From NCBI GenBank assembly GCA_000729835.1, contig JFHB01000011.1, forward strand, positions 186,001-250,000: DNA of 64,000 bases, read 5' to 3'. The notes below the pieces were generated by a model. It made no database searches and was not told the DNA's origin. It saw nothing but the letters and a program-made list of their open reading frames with translations. The DNA comes from Atkinsonella hypoxylon. Taxonomy: Eukaryota; Ascomycota; Sordariomycetes; Hypocreales; Clavicipitaceae. Made by a program: the position numbers and the translations under genes. Below, one piece after another: positions 33,095-44,690 of the stretch (within the stretch, counting starts at the first letter, position 1; the number at the start of each line of letters is the position of its first letter).

Positions 33095-34507
33095 TGTCTC
33101 CGTTCTTCTTTCATGCTAATATGCTCTAGGTGAAGAGAACGTGCGAGACGGAAAGTGGAATTGTTAGCATTAATTTGGAATGGGAACATTCGCGGCGTTT
33201 GTCACATTTTATTTTACTTAGATGCACCGTTCATCGTGTACGTTGTAAAGACGTAGTTGCTTAATCACTTTCGTTTCGTCAATGGTGAAATTTAAAGTGA
33301 ATATCAGGCCGTGGTGTGATAAAATAAGCCAAATGCAAGAATGTCGGTGTCACTGAGAAGAACTACCTTTCCCCAAAGCGTGCGATCAACCCCTAGAGTT
33401 TGGCCACGGTTTCTTCATACAGCCTTTCCCTGTCTGAAGGCTGGATGAGTGAACTCCATCATGGTAGTTTGGTAGCACTTGATCCATTGCGAGGAACCAA
33501 AGAGGTTTGGATTTTAATCTGCCACTACCAGACCTCGCCGAGGCGTTGACAAATAGCCATGTACCAAACCCACATAGATACATGTAGGCCGGTACACGCT
33601 CCGTCCCCCGGCCTCTATATGTCTTTCAGCCAGTTTTCGAGCGTAGTGCCTCCGCAGATCTGGCTGTCAGACACCAAAGAGTTTGTTTCTCGCCGCACCC
33701 AAGCCAGTGGAGGCGGTCAAACGACCATTTTCATCGGCGCCTATTCGTTAGCTTCGCGTCACCTGCCCCCAGGAGATGTTACGTCATGCCTTTCAGTTGA
33801 ATTGAATTGAGGGTGGTTCATGCGGATGTTTCCGTGCCTGCATCAGTTTTGGAGCCTGGTTAGTCAAGCGGGACACGACCTTGGCTATATCCTCGAAGCC
33901 TGCCTATAGACTAGATCAGTCGCAGCAGACACCGACGAAGAATCGCTGAGGAGACATCGCGGCTACCCACGCCGTTACCGTGATATTCCGGTTGATTTGT
34001 CAACCGCGTGGTATTTGTTCTTTGGTATGTTGGTACGGAGTCTCCACTCGAGCTGCTCTGCTCCGCCACGCGCTTCCTTTCCACCAGCCCCCACCCCCAC
34101 CTTGAACGTTGGCTTGACATCTTGTTCCGGCCTTGTCTAGCTTCGGGCCTATGTGTTCTGGTCTATCACGTCTATCACGTCTCTCCTGCCACAGCATTCA
34201 AGGCAAGCTGTTGGGAGGTTGGGGACGTGCCATCAATATCTTTGATTTTGACGACGAGACAGCTCTCCACTCCAGCTCTGGTAGCTCTATCCTGGAGCAA
34301 CGGATCATTGACACGAGAAAATTTCACAGTCGTCATCACTGACATCGCGAGCTGGTCCACAGCCTCAGCAGGAACTTCGGCTTTCTTTTGCAGCAAGCGC
34401 TTGAAACTTCTGCTCGACTGGGCTCCCATACCTATGGACTACACGTCACAAACCCCAGAAGAGCGCGTGTAGTGTGGGATTGCCCGAGGGTTCGCGACTC
34501 CTTCACC
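33095..34507. other. Intergenic region upstream of glycogenin
   Basis: 1.4 kb. Near 34033 is a partial TACGGAGT motif, and the stretch 34060-34110 is C-rich. Open frames of up to 154 codons (34008-34472) have no protein-like composition and are not called. The downstream part presumably holds the glycogenin promoter. Confidence 0.45.
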
Positions 34508-37337
34508 ATGTCGGCGCCGACGTCGGATGTTAATGAGCATCTCTATGCTACGGTGTGTTCTTATACCTCACTCATCCCAAGCGCCAGGGTGGGAAAATGA
34601 CAAAATTTCGCGCCAAGCCAAGTCCATCTCCGCCCTCGATTCTAAAGTAGTCTTTCATGAGACTACAGGCATAGAGTTGATCCATCAAACCTTGAAGCAA
34701 TCCACGAAGCACTCACTTGTTGTTTGCCTTTACTGACGGCAAGGACCGCGCAGATGCTTCTGAGTGACTCATACCTCCCCGGTGCCCTCGTTCTCGCTCA
34801 TTCATTACGTGATGCTGGAACTAAGAAGAAACTTGCCGTTTTGGTCACTCTGGACTCAGTTTCCGTGGACGCCATAACCCAGCTCCAGGTAAGGTACATC
34901 GTTCCTTCGTTTAGCGAAAGCCACAGACGCTTGTAGTAGAGTATTATGTGTTTCATGTTCTGTAGCCCATATATCTATTTGGAAAGTTATACATCGAAGC
35001 TTGAAGTTACTAACAGGTCCCTATCTGACACAATGCTCAGACCATTTATGACTACATACTTCCTGTACCACGCATTCGGAACGAGCATCCAGCAAATCTT
35101 TCTTTGATGAACCGGTCAGATTTGCACTCGGCTTTTACGAAGATCAACCTATGGAAGCAAACCCAGTTCGCCAAGATTGTGTATCTCGATGCAGACGTGG
35201 TTGCCTACCGAGCCCCAGACGAGCTTTTCGATGTGCCGCATGCATTCTCCGCTGCACCAGACATTGGGTGGCCAGATATTTTCAACACTGGTGTCATGGT
35301 CCTCACACCCAATATGGGGGACTATTATGCCATGCTGGCCATGGCAGAGAGAGGAATCTCGTTTGACGGAGCTGATCAAGGCTTAATAAACATGCATTTC
35401 AGGCACCGCACCAATCGTTTGTCATTTACTTATAATGTTACGCCCTCGGCCCATTACCAGTACATACCTGCCTATCTGTATTTTCAGTCCAGCATCAGCA
35501 TTGTTCACTTCATAGGCGCCAATAAGCCCTGGTTTTCTGGCCGCGGCACATCACACAATAATGACCCAGTGGAAGAGATGATCGGCCGCTGGTGGGCTGT
35601 TCATGACCGTCACTACAGGACACAGGTATGCGTTCTTATCATAGTGAATTACTGGATGAATGTGTATGCTGAATGAGATGATGGTGATTCCAGAACCCTT
35701 CAAGCAACCCCTTTGAGCGTCATAAGCAAGGCACGATATACAAGACGACTACCGAAGCTCCAGTCAGCACCACGTTGATTCATACATCCCAGGCTCAGAT
35801 GAAAAAGCTCGGCACGAAAGCTGGCATGTTTGAGCATCGAGAGACAGGCATGTGTCTATCCCTGAACTCATCTCGCAAAAAGCTCGCTCACTGACCTTTC
35901 CACCAGAACGTGCTTCCCACCAGAGCCCTGGTTCAGTTACTTCAGATAGATTTCAAATGGCGGTCGTGTCCCAAGGTCCTGACAGTAACGAAGCCGTGGA
36001 AACGAATCTCGCGGAACAAGAAAAGTCGCCATCTTACACGCCAACAAATAGCTGGGATGCTCAAAGGTACGACTTCAACGACTCCTCCTCCTTCCCTCCA
36101 TCCATTCAAGCTGTCCATGCCTCGTGATTCAACCCGCATCAGCAAGACTGCATGGGAACTGAACCGCTAAAAGTCAGTCAGACAACCCCCTCCTCTGTAT
36201 TCAAAACCGGAAGCGATCAACCTTACTTCTACCCATTATGAGATGTCTCGTGATATTACACCGTTTGTGCCCCCAGTACGCTATCCTAGCCCGCCCAAGA
36301 ATATGTGGTATGAGGTTCCGAAGCAGCCTCCTGCCTCAGCTGAAAAACCTCGACAAATCTTCCCTTGGGAAGCTAGACAACCAACTCCTTTGCGATCGTT
36401 CATCGATCCCCCGTCCCTCGAACTAGTTCAAGATTCGCAAACGGCTGAAGCAAGTAAAGAAGCAGAAGATATGGCTCAAAGTAAAGCGCAAGATGGCGCT
36501 TCTTCTGGCTCTGGGGTTCCCATTATCAGTGTCACGACTGGCACACCACAGGAAGAGAAGTCCGAGATCGTCTCAAACACTGCGGGAGACTCATGGAACT
36601 CCTTTTCAAGGGCAAATGCTTGGGACGAGGTGCCCGAGATTGGACGATATGTGGAAAGCTTGCAGAAACATCGTCGTACCAAGAGTCGAAACAAAGCTAC
36701 AACCCCCGAATCTGCCTCAAGTCCTTTGGCCACAGCTGAGATGCTGCAAATGCCAAGAGCGCCGAGGGTAACAGACTTTCCCACGGAGGTAGAACGACCA
36801 AGCTTACCGGTGACTCCAGCCCCGATCAGGCGTCCCTCCTTTTGGGGCCAAGACAGCGAGTCTTTCGGTCCAAGAGAAGAGGCACATCTACTTCCTGTGG
36901 CTGAAGGTGTCCCATCGCAGCCAGACTGGGTATGTGTGCACGGGTGGCGCTGGGGCCCGACAGATTGCCCGTGCAATTTAACTGACATGCTACTCTCCTA
37001 TAAGGACCCAGCTGCTCAGCTTCAAAAGCTGGCACAGCAGCAATCTGAGGCTCTATTGAGAAGGCTGAGCGGCAATGATGGCGAGAGAGGCAGGCGGCTC
37101 AGCCACGACATGCCCCCGCGGCCACTACCGTTCGGATCCGAAACCCTGCGGTCTCCGACCTACGTGGCACATGCATCCGCGTCTAGTGTTCTCAGTCCGA
37201 TACCTGTACCAGGCAGGATTCCGGCTTCAACCCCTGTTGAAAGCTTGGCCGGTGCTAACGATACTGCGTCAGAAGATTGCGCTCCGCTGGAGGGCAGCGG
37301 AGCCCCTGGACCAGAAGCGTCGCCTACCTCTCTTTAG
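34508..37337 (+). CDS. GLG1: Glycogenin, self-glucosylating primer of glycogen synthesis
   Basis: Structure: join(34508..34552,34754..34888,35041..35625,35694..35847,35907..36066,36182..37337), 744 residues. Introns are 201, 152, 68, 59 and 115 nt. The fourth (35848-35906) uses a GC donor (CAG|GCATGT); the nearby GT choices give stops. Conserved joins are NEHLYATMLLSDSYLPGALV, TQLQTIYDYILPVPRIRNEH and WDAQRQPPPLYSKPEAINL. The GT-A fold glycosyltransferase (GT8) domain has the metal-binding DAD at about 110-112 (IVYLDADVVAY), DQGLIN, and the acceptor-tyrosine neighbourhood SAHYQYIPAY near 199-201, then VHFIGANKPW. The long C-terminal half is low complexity but keeps fungal glycogenin motifs (PPKNMWYEVPKQPP, PRQIFPWEAR, WVCVHGWRWGPTDC) that likely bind glycogen synthase. 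It reads through to a convergent neighbour, HRD1. Confidence 0.94.
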
Positions 37338-38144
37338 ATCTTTGAGCTACCTATTGTACCAATATGCATGTATTTCATTTCATATTCTGTACCTTGCATT
37401 CTCATACTCCTCTTTTCTTCTTGTTCTAATTTTTTTTTTTTTCCCCTTCAATTATTTGGGTGCGCAACACCGAGTTTTACGTGTTGGTCCTGTGCAGCCT
37501 CATTGGTTAGCAGACTAACCAGCGGATTTGGAATAATATTGTACTACGACACAGCTATGTACTTGACTATGCTGGCCGTGCGGCAACTGCGCGATCCTTT
37601 CCACTTGATTTACGTGATTTTCATGTCTGTAACCCAGTTTTCTACATGATAATTCAGGAGTCCCATTACGCCCACGCAATGTCACTGACTTCTTTTTCCC
37701 GAGCTAGCTTGGAGTTGTATATGCCTAATATGATTTTGAAAGATACAGTTTTGCTTTTCACCAGTTTGCGTCATAATTGTTCTTCATCCCGCACTTGATT
37801 GTCCATAGAGTATGCCGAAGCTCAGGCTCGCAGTAGCCATTTCATCATGTCTTGCTAGTTTTGAGGAGCACTCATGTAGCAGGAGGAACTCGGAAGCATT
37901 TGGATGGTTCACTTCAATAAGGGTTATGCCAGTCTCTGAGAGCTGGTATGACTGGCGTTATCCCGTGCACGAAATGGCCATCAGGTACTAGATTCTTGGA
38001 ACACCCCTCACGGACGGGCTTCATGTCAATGGTAAAATGTGACAGTCATGCAGAAACTCATTATTCAATACACCCATGCTTCTTTGACTCTACGGTAATG
38101 TCCGCAGCAAACGAAAAGTCAATTCTTTGGCAACGCAACACAAC
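37338..38144. other. Convergent 3' region glycogenin / HRD1
   Basis: 807 bp between stop codons. A T-run sits at 37430-37443. No gene supported. Confidence 0.4.
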
Positions 38145-40834
38145 TTATGCATCATCAACTGCGTCTTCAATTGTGACAGCCTTGCCCTTTCCTTTTCCTG
38201 ATGCTCCTTCAGAGCCTTCAGCGCTCTCGGGCTGGTCGCTCTCTTTTGTCTTTTGCAGTGAGCTACCATGATCCACTGCGTTCGCACAGCCTGCCCTTAT
38301 TTCCTGACCATCTACTTCACTACCTTGCACCTCGGTGGCTTCCGCATCTGCGACATTGCCCGATGAAGGATTCTCCGATGTTTCTGACCGACTTTGATTG
38401 CTGAACAACTGTGCAGGTCCACTCCAGTTTGGTAGAAGAGGGCTTGGTGCAACTACAGGTGTTGGACGGAGTGTGCTGGGCCTAGTCTCCGGTGCTGATT
38501 GTTCTTGCACTTGGTTGACGGCTGTCCCAGCGTCGCGATTGTCTCGATCAGCTCGTTCTTGAATAGGCGGCGTTAGAGCGCCAGTATTCGGATGATGTAC
38601 CTGAGAAGCTTCAGTGGACATTGATGCCTCAGCGGGTTGAGATGGAGTTTGTTGCTGTAGTTGCACATGGCCTGCGTCCAACCTTTGAAGAGGTATTATA
38701 GACCATCCTGGGGGTAACACGACGCCATCTGGCAGATCAGGACTACCAGCAGGAATGGCTGGACCGTTGACTCCATGGCGAGCCATGAAAGGGCTCCCAA
38801 TTCGAGGCGGAATACCCGCAAAGGAGTTGACCATTGGAAAATGCTGGTGTACTTGAGTACTGAATTGTTGGGTTTGGGAATGCTGATGCTGATTTGGTGA
38901 TGGCCCATTATTGACGTACTGACTACGCGTGGACGAGTCTTGCTGTGGCTGTTGCTGTCGTCTTTGTCGTAGTCGTTGCATCTCAGCCATGAGGAGATGG
39001 GCTACCTGAAGCTCTTGTTGAGCTGCTTGCAGATTTTGGAGCTCCGTTTGCACAATCTGCTCGGTTTGTTGCAATAAACTCCCAATCCGCTGTATGTTGT
39101 CTCCTAACGGCGGTTGATTCTGTGTTGGGGTAGGCCTGAGCGCCTCATTCTGGTTTGTGGGAGCGTCAGGTATGCCGAACTGTTGAGCGAGCTCACGCGC
39201 CTGGTGTGCGTTCGCCCCGAATCCTAGACGGATGGGTCCGAAGTTGAACACCCGCGGACCGCCTCCTCTTGCTGGTCTCTGTCCTTCATTGAGATCCTGA
39301 TGCTGTGCTGGGGCATTGTTGCCATCACCTTCGCGTTGGCCGGCGGGGGGTCGTGGTTGTCCACCAAGCTGGATTCCCAAAGCGGCACGATTATGCTCTC
39401 CTCGTCCACGATTGGACGTCACTGGACTTCTGCAAGTTGGGCAGACCTGTTGACGTTCCAGCCAACTCTTCAAGCACCCGAGATGAAGCACATGGCCACA
39501 TGGAAGCTTCTTCGGTCGAACCTTATCAATCGCACCCGGATTATTGGAAGGATCCCACGGCCGCATTTCTTCTCGGCAAATAATACAAGTGTTCTCTTGA
39601 GAAAGCTCGTGGGCCGTTGCGTCGGGATATTTGTTCATTTCCTCAATGGCGCGACGGTATCGCAAAAGTGCATTAAGTCGTTTGATGAAATCTCTCGAGG
39701 TCATGAAGAGGTCTCTCATTATGTGGATGGGCAAGCCGTAGAACCTTAACAGCATGAAGAAGAAGGCGACATAAATACCCAGCTTGATCATGTCTAAGAT
39801 CAGTGTTAGTAGTCATGATCTACTAGGAAAAAAAAAAAGAGGTTCTGGACAGACCTGTGATCAAATCCAGCCATAGTATCCATGCACCCTTGGATGCCCA
39901 CCCAGGCACTTCAATGTCAATTTCGTCGATATCTTCTTCGTTTGGCAGTGGCTCTGAGTCGGGTGGTTCTCGTCCATCGGCAATAGCACGCTCGCGCTCA
40001 CGTATCATGGCTTCACGTTGTTCTCGAACTTCACGCCTTCGTTCCATCAAACGCTGCTTCGTCTGCGACCTGACAATATGTTGCTCAGTGAGAGACAGAA
40101 TGTATCGGACTCCAGTTCTCCAAGAACATGTCGCCAATACTGCGAACTCGAACAGAAACATGACCGTCATGTTGGGTCTGGCTTTCTGGATGACTGTTCT
40201 GACGGTATACTCGAGAATTAAGACGTCGTATATGAAACTCATCGCCAGTGACACACTTAGTCTCAGGTGGAACAACCTCGGATTTGCCGGAGGTTGTTGT
40301 TCGAGGAACTCAACCCTACCGTCGCCAATCCAGCCCCAAACCTTGCCTGTAACCAGGGCGGTGAACATGACCAGAAACCAGGCGCCAATCTCTTCACGGA
40401 AAATGGTCATGGCCAGACAGGTTTCTGTAATCGCGAACCATGCTCTCTCTGTAAGTTGTTCCACCTCGACCGCTCGTAGATTCCCGTAGCATATTCTCGT
40501 TAAGCCGTATATAAAACTGCTGTAGATCAAAAGAGTGAAGTTCACCAAAGCCTTTGATATGTAACATTTAGTATTTGTCCCCAATAATCGAGTCGGGGAT
40601 ATCCAACCAGGTAGTATTCTTACAAGTAAGCAGAAATTGCTCTGGGCTAGGTATACCATAGCTGAATAGAAATTGGCCCGTTGCTGGAATGCTGAGATAA
40701 TCACAGCGCCGGCGAGGGCCGTAGAAATCTAGGTATCATGTCAGCAATGGTCCGATATTGTGGATGGTAGAGTTTCCGCAAGCTGCAGATAGCTTGTTAG
40801 AATAACGTACGCCCGCATACCAGCCAAGGCGCAT
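38145..40834 (-). CDS. HRD1: HRD1 ER-associated degradation E3 ubiquitin ligase
   Basis: Multi-spanning RING ligase and retrotranslocation channel of ERAD. Structure: complement(join(38145..39793,39855..40551,40624..40728,40811..40834)), 824 residues; introns of 61, 72 and 82 nt. The 72-nt intron (40552-40623) is a multiple of three without stops: GTAAGA donor, TACTAA branch site, CAAAG acceptor; removal gives SNFCLLALVNFTLLIYSSFI. The first exon encodes MRLGWYAG. Membrane segments occupy about residues 8-310. The RING-H2 finger is at 345-396 (CIICREE, LPCGHVLHLGCL, CPTC) with all eight ligands in order. The long Gln/Pro-rich cytosolic tail has a coiled-coil stretch (QTEQIVQTELQNLQAAQQEL) and ends acidic. 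Membrane-then-RING order and length fit filamentous-fungal HRD1. Confidence 0.95.
40552..40623 (-). other. Probable in-frame stopless intron in HRD1
   Basis: 72 nt, no stop in the gene frame; donor GTAAGA, TACTAAATG branch-like site about 15 nt before the CAAAG acceptor. Retention would insert 24 residues between membrane helices in a region that is compact in the family. Confidence 0.85.
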
Positions 40835-43800
40835 CTTGGACATCGGGTCTGGTTCTGTCGTGAAATGCTTCTCGATGGGTTTGAAGAAATTGGCATTCCT
40901 TTACTGCCACATCGTAACTTGTCCCACTGCAGCTCGACTGTTCGCCAGGAACTAAGCTGTAGATGATGAGGGAATCTTGAAGCCACGTTTATGAGGAGCT
41001 CCATAACCTACCAATGACGCAGGGATTACCCCCGACTAATTACTGCACGTGATGAACTGGTGAGCTGAGCTCGAGGGACCCGACATTTAGCCGCCCAGCC
41101 CGGCGGATATGACTTGATTGAAGTGCAGTCAGCCAATGCTGGCTGATTTTTGAGCTTTGTTCTACATCCGTCTATGCTTAGAACCTTTATGGCCTCAGAG
41201 AGTCTCATAGATGATATACTGGCCAGTCGCGGGCTCTGGGAAAGACTGAGTGGTCCGGGGCTACGGACAGCCTCTAGACTCTGAATCACATCATTCAACA
41301 AATGGACACCATCAATGATAGACGAGAGCCATGGAATGGTTCTGCGAGAGAAAATGCGGCAGACTGCGGGATTGCTTTATATACCTGAATTTGAAAACTG
41401 CAGTGGAATTGATATTGGGTTTTCGTTGAAGTACAGAAATTTAGCTGCGTTGTCGTATCTGCCGTGACACTATGACCTTACGTTCAATTATTTATGTTTG
41501 TTGTTTGTAGGTAGAAGTACGGTACAAGGAACACCAGCAGGGCTAAAATAAATACTTCTATCCATTATGAAGTCCCATCGCGCGGCAATCCAGACCTTGG
41601 AGACAGTGATTAGTTTGTTATCGACTGTGGGGCAGCCAAAACATTCTCACAGACATACCCTCTCAAGCAAAGGTTGTCCTGGCTGGTTAGAGATAACGAG
41701 CCTATGACAGTCATCAAAATCCAGCTTGGGGCACGATAGTATCTGGGCACAGTAATAGGGTTGTGGAAGGCGAACAAAGCATCTCTCTTTTAGCATCCAC
41801 GTGTGTCACCAAGCTCGTTGCGAAATGAACTACCCTTCACGTACTGTAGCAGTCATGCACGCGGTGATCAGGATTGCTCCGTACACAAGTTACTTTCCTA
41901 CATTACCAAATGTTTTTAATATGTCTAATTTGCAACTCCATTACCGGATGCGAACGTACACGCCAAATATGTCAGTGGAAAGCGGTGAATATCTGACCCC
42001 CAACACGAGGTCGCCTACCCTGCATGCGCCCTAGAATGAGACCAAGTTATCACATAATGCGCAACGGAGCTACAGCTGTTTGAGGAATAGACATAAGCGT
42101 ATCCTAAACCATGAAATGATATTTAAAGGACACGCGCTGGACGATTCGAGAACTGTGTTATATTCAGCTTGTATTATTGGGCGAACTGCGAAGCCAATAT
42201 AGTTAGTGTATTGGAATGATATAGTCTCGCACTTATGCGCTGTCCCTCGATGTTTTCGGTATCTTGAATTGGTAATCTGGGACGTGTTCAATTCCATCCT
42301 CTGACCGAAGCCAACCACGACGTATTATTGGTCATCATTTAGAGTTCATATTGGGCGATACCGCGGGTTTGTGGTCTTCAGTTGCAGAGCCTCTTACTTC
42401 TTACAACTGTCCGCCCACACATGGCTTGGCCAGCTCAATCATCCCGCGCTCAACGGAACCATTCCGCCATTAAGCGAGCATGTGGCCAATCAGGCTTGGC
42501 TAAGTGTCGGACCCAGTTGTGGCGGCGGGCACAGGACGATGATCAACTGTCCCCTGCCTGCAATACTCTGTCCGTCGGAACTGAACTGCACGTGGACATA
42601 TACCCCCATGTGGACCGATGCGGACAATCACCCCAAAGAAAACATTGAAGGATAGAAAGGGGAAATCGAAGGATTTACAGTTAACCTATAGAATACTTGC
42701 GATTAGGCCCGGAAAAACACCTCGTCGTCGTCAGGGGGCTACCTAATGAGTGTAATACTCGAAGTATTTACGCACAGCTAAATACCAATAACCGATTCAC
42801 ATGACCGAGTACTCTGCACTTGGATCAGAATCTTTGCTCGCCACGGAACATAATATGCTCATTGGTTTCATTGTTCCCGTCAAGGACACCACTTGGTGAC
42901 AAAATGTGTGGTGGTCCTATCATTTCCCAGGCCCATCCATGCCAGGCCCTCCCGTATGTCCCTCCTAGCCTTTCTTCAGTTTTGCAAACGTTGACCACTT
43001 GGTGATATCCACGCGATAATAATCCAAGGGTCCAGGCATCCATCGCCCCAGTCCCAAGATCTTGGTGTACGCCCCCCCCCCATCCCCTTCTCTCCCAATT
43101 CGCCAGCTTCCGAGCGCGAAATGTGCCGTAGGCGATGTAACGGGGGGTGATTTTTTCCCCCTAAATGAAACGAACTGTGTGTAATTCTTCAAGGGTCAGT
43201 CAGTATTAGCGCCAAGAGGGTCAAACATACAATAATCCAACCAAGTACGGAGTATTAGAAGATTAAATCACGAGAGCTGTTATCCGGCATCCTAGATTTG
43301 TGTATTCGTCACTACGGATGTGGTTGGGTAACTAGCGACGGCATCGCTTTTGCGAGGGGAATTTTCCGCGGGGGAAGGAGGGGCCTAGATAGACGAAGCT
43401 GTACTTTTCAATCAATCATATGAGTTTTCCTTTCAAAATGAAGCTATTTACAGCGCTATAGATGCACCTTTACACTGTCATGACTCTTAGGCTCCTGCTC
43501 ACGCCAACGCTAATAACATTCCAGCGCAAGAGACCTTGAGGACCCTTAACACCCGCATCGTTCGCTGGCCGTTCTGCCATTGCTGTCACATTGCTGTCAC
43601 GCGATAATACACGACAAGGCAGTCACGTTGGCTGCACGTGCTGTCCGCTATTGCGGATGAGCATATTCCGTAAGCACAGTCCATGCCACTACACCCCATG
43701 CTATTAATATCAATATTGACTCCATGCAACTAAATAAACCCAGTGGGTGGCTCGGAGATGCCGACATGTACGTGGGAAAGTGGCTGACTGAGATAACCGA

Positions 43801-44369
43801 AAATCTCCATCCCACCGACACGGGAATACGACAATGGTTCCTTTTTTTTTTTTTTTTCTTTTAACGAGGGGATGAAAATGAATAGGTCGAGGAATTATTG
43901 AGACGTGCATGGCTGTCGATGAGCGTAGACCCAAGATATTGGATCCAAACTTGGGCTTCTGCATGGTCAGCCATGCTCCTTACTCCGTACCCCTCGACAG
44001 TCTGTATCCCGTCGTACGTAGACCCTGTCAAGCACCGGGGCCAGACCAGACCAGACTGGACTTGCGCTTCCCTCTTTGGGCCTTGCCACGAGCCGCTTGC
44101 TGCATCCCGCATCACGGGATACCCAACTTGCTTCCATAGCGAAGCCCTACGAGGATCCGCGGCACTCATTTCCAAAACGCCCCCATTTCAGGGGTTTTTA
44201 CCGAATCATGTTAACTTAGGTACTTGTTCGGAGAACGGAGGATTGGGCAGTCATGACTTTCCCTATCGCTTTCCGTTACCGCCCGGCCCCCATACCTGGA
44301 GAATAAAAAACATGCGAAATGTGCCGCTCCTAGTTGGTTTCTGGTCTATGATCTTACAAATCTACTTTA
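40835..44369. other. Gene-poor region, first part
   Basis: Begins at the HRD1 start, so the first few hundred bases should hold its promoter. No supportable gene. Small landmarks are TACGGAGTA at 43246-43254, TACTCCGTACCCCTC at 43981, a C-run near 43071-43081 and a T-run near 43843-43857. Open frames reach 160 codons (43898-44380) but without protein-like composition. Base composition is mixed, so this is not a uniformly AT-rich block. Confidence 0.5.
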
Positions 44370-44690
44370 ACCGGGGTTAGCGGACATATCAGATATCTGC
44401 TTCGCAGGTGACTGAGATATAAGGTGGATCTGTAGATACACTAAGCTACTAGTAATTAATATAGAAAAGTAAGTATCTTTAAGTAGAGCCTAATACCCCG
44501 CATTGCCTCCTTGTGCTGCTCTAACTCCTGCTGCTCCAACTACTGCTAGAGATGTGGTAGAATTTAATTAAACAGCGTTCCAAGCAGCCTGTAACCTTAT
44601 AACGCGTATCTATAGAGATGCTTAACTAATTACACTATATATTATAAAAGCTTCGTATTCTATTCCTTCTTTGTGTCTGCGGTTTTTTTT
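44370..44690. other. AT-rich island
   Basis: About 320 bp, clearly richer in A/T than its surroundings, with TA-dense stretches such as AGTAATTAATATAGAAAAGT and CACTATATATTATAAAAGC. This composition is typical of small relics altered by repeat-induced point mutation, but no parent element is recognisable here. Confidence 0.4.

Noticed and set aside
34008..34472. 154-codon frame upstream of glycogenin
   Set aside because: Composition is not protein-like, it overlaps other frames on both strands, and it lies in a plausible leader region.
36476..36988. 170-codon antisense frame in the glycogenin tail
   Set aside because: Shadow of low-complexity coding sequence on the other strand.
43898..44380. 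160-codon open frame, the longest in the gene-poor region
   Set aside because: No recognisable motif, unusual composition, overlapped by an equally long antisense frame, and no splice partners.
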